Origin: JBHEKP01 sp041859375 | Lineage (GTDB): Bacteria > Hydrogenedentota > Hydrogenedentia > Hydrogenedentales > CAITNO01 | Length of the DNA: 15,002 nt | Direction: 5' to 3' | NCBI GenBank assembly: GCA_041859375.1 | Contig: JBHEKP010000152.1 | Span: 1 to 15,002 of the forward strand | In this document: positions 13,003-15,002 of the stretch, piece after piece | Position numbering within the stretch: the stretch's first letter is position 1 | Layout: every line of letters begins with the position of its first letter | Notes under the pieces: generated by a model | What the model was told of the DNA's origin: nothing | Databases searched by the model: none | Seen by the model: only the letters and a program-made list of their open reading frames with translations | Position numbers and translations under genes: made by a program

Positions 13003-14299
13003 ACTCATCCGGGCCAACCAGCGCCGCTCCGTGGTGCTGCTTTTCGTGATGCTCGCGCTGATGCTGTCCATCGGATGGGCGGCGGGTTTCTATTACTCCG
13101 GCGACCCCTTTGCCGGGGGTGTTGGCGCTTTGGCGGCCCTGGTCGTCTGGGGTGTCCAGGCGCTGGCGGCGTGGTTCTCCGGCGACCGCCTGCTCATGGC
13201 CGCCAGCGGCGCGCGGGAAATCCAAAAACAGGATCACCCGCGGTTGTTCAACGTGGTCGAGGAAATGACCATCGCGGCGCGCCTGCCAAAGCCCCCCCGC
13301 GTCTATGTCATCGAGGACATGGGGCTGAACGCCTTCGCGGCGGGCCGCAATCCGGAACACGCCTGCGTGGCGGTGACCGCGGGGCTGCTGGGGCGGCTGG
13401 ACCGCGACCAGTTGCAGGGGGTGATTGCCCACGAGGTCAGCCACATCGTGCACCGCGACGTGATGTTCATGACCATGGCGGGCGTCATGCTCGGCACCAT
13501 CATCCTGTTCGCCGACTCCGTCTCCCGCGTCATGTTCCACGGCCGCGCCCGGCGGTACCGCTCCTCGCGCCGCGACGGCGGCGGCGGTGGTGCCCAGGCA
13601 ATCATGATGGTTGTTGCCCTCGCGCTCATCATCCTTGCGCCCATTCTGGCGCAGCTCCTCTACTTCGCCTGCTCGCGGCGACGCGAATACCTCGCCGACG
13701 CGGGGGCCTCCGTGCTCACCCGCTACCCCGAGGGGCTGGCCTCCGCGCTGGAAGTCATCGCCGCCAACCCGCAACTGCCCGACGCCGCCACCCGCGCCAC
13801 CGCGCCCATGTACATCGTCAACCCGCTGGCCGACAGCGCCCGCGCTTTTTCCTCATGGACCAGCACCCATCCGCCCGTGGACGAGCGCATCAAAATCCTG
13901 CGCTCCATCGCGGGCGGCGTCTCCTATGAACAATACGGGCAGGCCTGGCGCTCCCTCGGCGGCCCCGCCGGGGGGATTCCCGCCTCGGCCCGGGGCGGAC
14001 AGGCCGCCCCCCTGCGCGGGGCGGACAAGCGCGCCGAGGCAATCGCCACCGCCGCCACCATTGCGGCCGCCACGGGAATGCTGGGAAAAGAGTTTCAGCC
14101 AAACATCCCGGACCCTGCGGGCATACGCACCGCCCGCGCCCGCGACGCGGGGGATCTGCTCCGGCGCATGAACCAGTTCGCCTTCATACAATGCGGTTGC
14201 GGCCTCAAACTGAAAGTCCCACCCGACTTCACCCACCCGCAGGTGAAATGCCCCCGCTGCCACACCGTACACAACGTGCCCCAACAATCCGGCCAGTAA
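12995..14299 (+). CDS. M48-family (HtpX-like) membrane metalloprotease with C-terminal zinc-ribbon-like tail
   Basis: A 434-residue inner-membrane zinc protease of family M48, which degrades damaged or misfolded membrane proteins. Two N-terminal membrane helices (about 13-35 and 44-62) precede the catalytic HEVSH (146-150; His146, Glu147, His150) and the third ligand Glu231 in EYLADAGAS. Further hydrophobic segments lie at about 158-178 and 202-225, and THPPVDERIKIL (291-302) is typical. It is longer than classic HtpX (about 290). After residue 310 comes a Gly/Ala/Pro linker, an Ala-rich helix, and a terminal Cys4 module (Cys400, Cys402, Cys419, Cys422 in CGC and CPRC) like a zinc ribbon. ATG 12995 lacks a good ribosome site. 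The gene likely shares an operon with the zinc-protein and lemA genes. Confidence 0.93.
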   Translation: MFELIRANQRRSVVLLFVMLALMLSIGWAAGFYYSGDPFAGGVGALAALVVWGVQALAAWFSGDRLLMAASGAREIQKQDHPRLFNVVEEMTIAARLPKPPRVYVIEDMGLNAFAAGRNPEHACVAVTAGLLGRLDRDQLQGVIAHEVSHIVHRDVMFMTMAGVMLGTIILFADSVSRVMFHGRARRYRSSRRDGGGGGAQAIMMVVALALIILAPILAQLLYFACSRRREYLADAGASVLTRYPEGLASALEVIAANPQLPDAATRATAPMYIVNPLADSARAFSSWTSTHPPVDERIKILRSIAGGVSYEQYGQAWRSLGGPAGGIPASARGGQAAPLRGADKRAEAIATAATIAAATGMLGKEFQPNIPDPAGIRTARARDAGDLLRRMNQFAFIQCGCGLKLKVPPDFTHPQVKCPRCHTVHNVPQQSGQ

Positions 14300-14314
14300 A
14301 GTTGGATTAGAGGC

Positions 14315-14331
14315 GGGGGATGGCTTCCCCC
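14315..14331 (+). terminator. Short hairpin after the M48 gene
   Basis: GGGGGA (14315-14320) pairs with TCCCCC (14326-14331) around a 5-nt loop, 15 nt after the stop. A pyrimidine-rich stretch with many T follows. This is a modest rho-independent terminator candidate for the plus-strand operon. Confidence 0.45.
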
Positions 14332-14366
14332 TTCCATGCGTTCTTCTTGTTCCCCCTCTCTTCCGT

Positions 14367-14438
14367 TCTTTTTGTGAATTTTGTGCCTTTTGCGGCCATC
14401 TTCTCCTCTTTTCCGTGTGTTCGGTGTGGTCCGTGGTT
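14367..14438. repeat. Short-period degenerate repeat in two blocks
   Basis: The second block (14412-14438) is exactly three 9-bp units: TCCGTGTGT, TCGGTGTGG, TCCGTGGTT. The first block (about 14367-14396) has three looser 9-10 bp units of the form TTTTGTG (TTTTGTGAA, TTTTGTGCC, TTTTGCGGCC). The plus strand is almost purely T, G and C with very few A. It carries no start or coding pattern and resembles dispersed CACGGA/CACAAAA-type intergenic repeats that I recall from environmental bacterial genomes. Confidence 0.55.
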
Positions 14439-14483
14439 AAATTTCCGTCCCCTTTCCACGACAGGCTTGCCGCTCGGGGTTTG

Positions 14484-14521
14484 TGCTAGACTGGTTCCGG
14501 TGGCGGCGTCACACCGCCGGA
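14484..14521 (+). promoter_or_regulatory. Extended -10 promoter and leader hairpin of the Tat-signal gene
   Basis: TG-C-TAGACT (14484-14492) fits an extended -10; no good -35 stands at the right distance. Downstream, TCCGGTGG (14496-14503) can pair with CCGCCGGA (14514-14521) with one wobble, forming a stem 9 nt before the AAGGAG ribosome site. Both calls are tentative. Confidence 0.4.
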
Positions 14522-14543
14522 CAACGAACCAAGGAGCATCCTG

Positions 14544-15002
14544 ATGAGCAGCATGTCAAGCAGGCGCGAATTTGTGAAACAGTCCCTGTTGGGAACCACC
14601 CTGCTCGGCGCGGCCGTGGCGCGGGCGCAGGAACACGCCGCCACCGGGGATCTGGACGCCATCAACGCCATCCAGGAGCCCGCGGCGGGCGGCGACACCC
14701 TGCCCCAGGGGAAAATATGCGGGATGTCCGTGAGCCGCATTCTCCTCGGCGGCAACCTGCTCACCCATTTCACCCACAGCCGCGACCTGAAGTACGTCTA
14801 TAACCTGTGCGCCCACTACAACACGGACGAGAAGATCATGGAGACGATGGCGCTGGCGGAGAAGCACGGCGTGAACACCCTCGTGGTGCACACCGTCCCC
14901 CAAATCCTTGCCACGCTGAAACGCTACCGGGAGGAGCGGGGCGGAAAGATACAGTGGATCATCTGCCCCACCGCCCAGATTGACAAGGACGAGGCGGCCT
15001 AC
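14544..15002 (+). CDS. Tat-signal protein, aldo/keto-reductase-like (C-terminal end outside the window)
   Basis: 153 codons run from ATG 14544 to the right edge without a stop. AAGGAG (14531-14536), 7 nt upstream, supports this start; ATG 14553 is an alternative. Residues 5-24 form a twin-arginine signal: SSRREFVKQSLLG followed by a weakly hydrophobic Ala/Leu stretch ending ARAQE, so folded export by Tat is predicted. After a linker, GMSVSRILLGGNLL and a segment with TDEKIMETMALAEKHGVNT resemble the first strands of aldo/keto-reductase TIM barrels (KVS.lglG...). The catalytic Asp, Tyr and Lys region is not present or not recognisable in the visible part. Possible functions are a periplasmic oxidoreductase or a sugar-acting TIM-barrel enzyme; confidence in the export signal is higher than in the enzyme class. 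Confidence 0.8.
   Translation, partial: MSSMSSRREFVKQSLLGTTLLGAAVARAQEHAATGDLDAINAIQEPAAGGDTLPQGKICGMSVSRILLGGNLLTHFTHSRDLKYVYNLCAHYNTDEKIMETMALAEKHGVNTLVVHTVPQILATLKRYREERGGKIQWIICPTAQIDKDEAAY

Noticed and set aside
12257..13774. A 505-codon minus-strand frame opposite lemA and the M48 gene
   Set aside because: LemA and HEVSH-protease motifs on the plus strand are unmistakable. The minus-strand product is a His/Arg/Gly-rich shadow.
14320..14544. A 74-codon plus-strand frame in the gap before the Tat-signal gene
   Set aside because: It is simply an open reading through the T/G/C-rich repeat. It has no ribosome site and its product is low-complexity.

Overview
The window looks like ordinary chromosomal DNA from a GC-rich, free-living Gram-negative-type bacterium. 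Several traits fit the Planctomycetota / Lentisphaerota / Hydrogenedentota neighbourhood: a stand-alone UroD-fold methyltransferase-like protein, a ketol-acid reductoisomerase of the Bacteroidota/fungal type, a Tat-exported reductase-like protein, a zf-TFIIB protein, and GC-rich genes with long antisense shadow frames. That placement is inference. No phage, transposon, CRISPR, rRNA or tRNA gene was recognised.

Layout. Bases 1-10385 are read on the minus strand and 10491-15002 on the plus strand, with a 105-bp divergent control region between them. On the minus strand, in the order transcribed (right to left), are: an SMP-30/gluconolactonase-like exported protein; ilvC with a 155-nt leader and an operator-like inverted repeat over its promoter; a PP2C phosphatase; the manganese exporter mntP; a small acidic unknown protein; tatA with a structured leader; a UroD-like protein; a ClC chloride transporter with CBS and TrkA-C domains; an inositol-monophosphatase-family enzyme; and, after an AT-rich gap, an exported unknown protein cut by the window edge whose base composition differs from the rest.

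On the plus strand are: a family-2 glycosyltransferase followed by a small exported unknown; then a zf-TFIIB-type zinc protein, LemA and an M48 (HtpX-like) membrane protease carrying an extra C-terminal Cys4 zinc-ribbon-like tail, which form one likely operon for membrane-protein quality control; then a 244-bp gap with a short 9-bp-period repeat; then a Tat-signal protein resembling aldo/keto reductase relatives, cut by the right edge.

The most unusual signals are in control DNA rather than gene content. Two plus-strand genes have a -10 box 6-8 nt before the ATG and no ribosome site, suggesting leaderless mRNAs. A near-perfect 14-bp inverted repeat sits across both divergent promoters. A GCATATTC/GAATATGC repeat spans the ilvC promoter. 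The only good ribosome site before the M48 gene serves an 8-codon mini-ORF that overlaps the protease start. I found no convincing new defence or mobile system.
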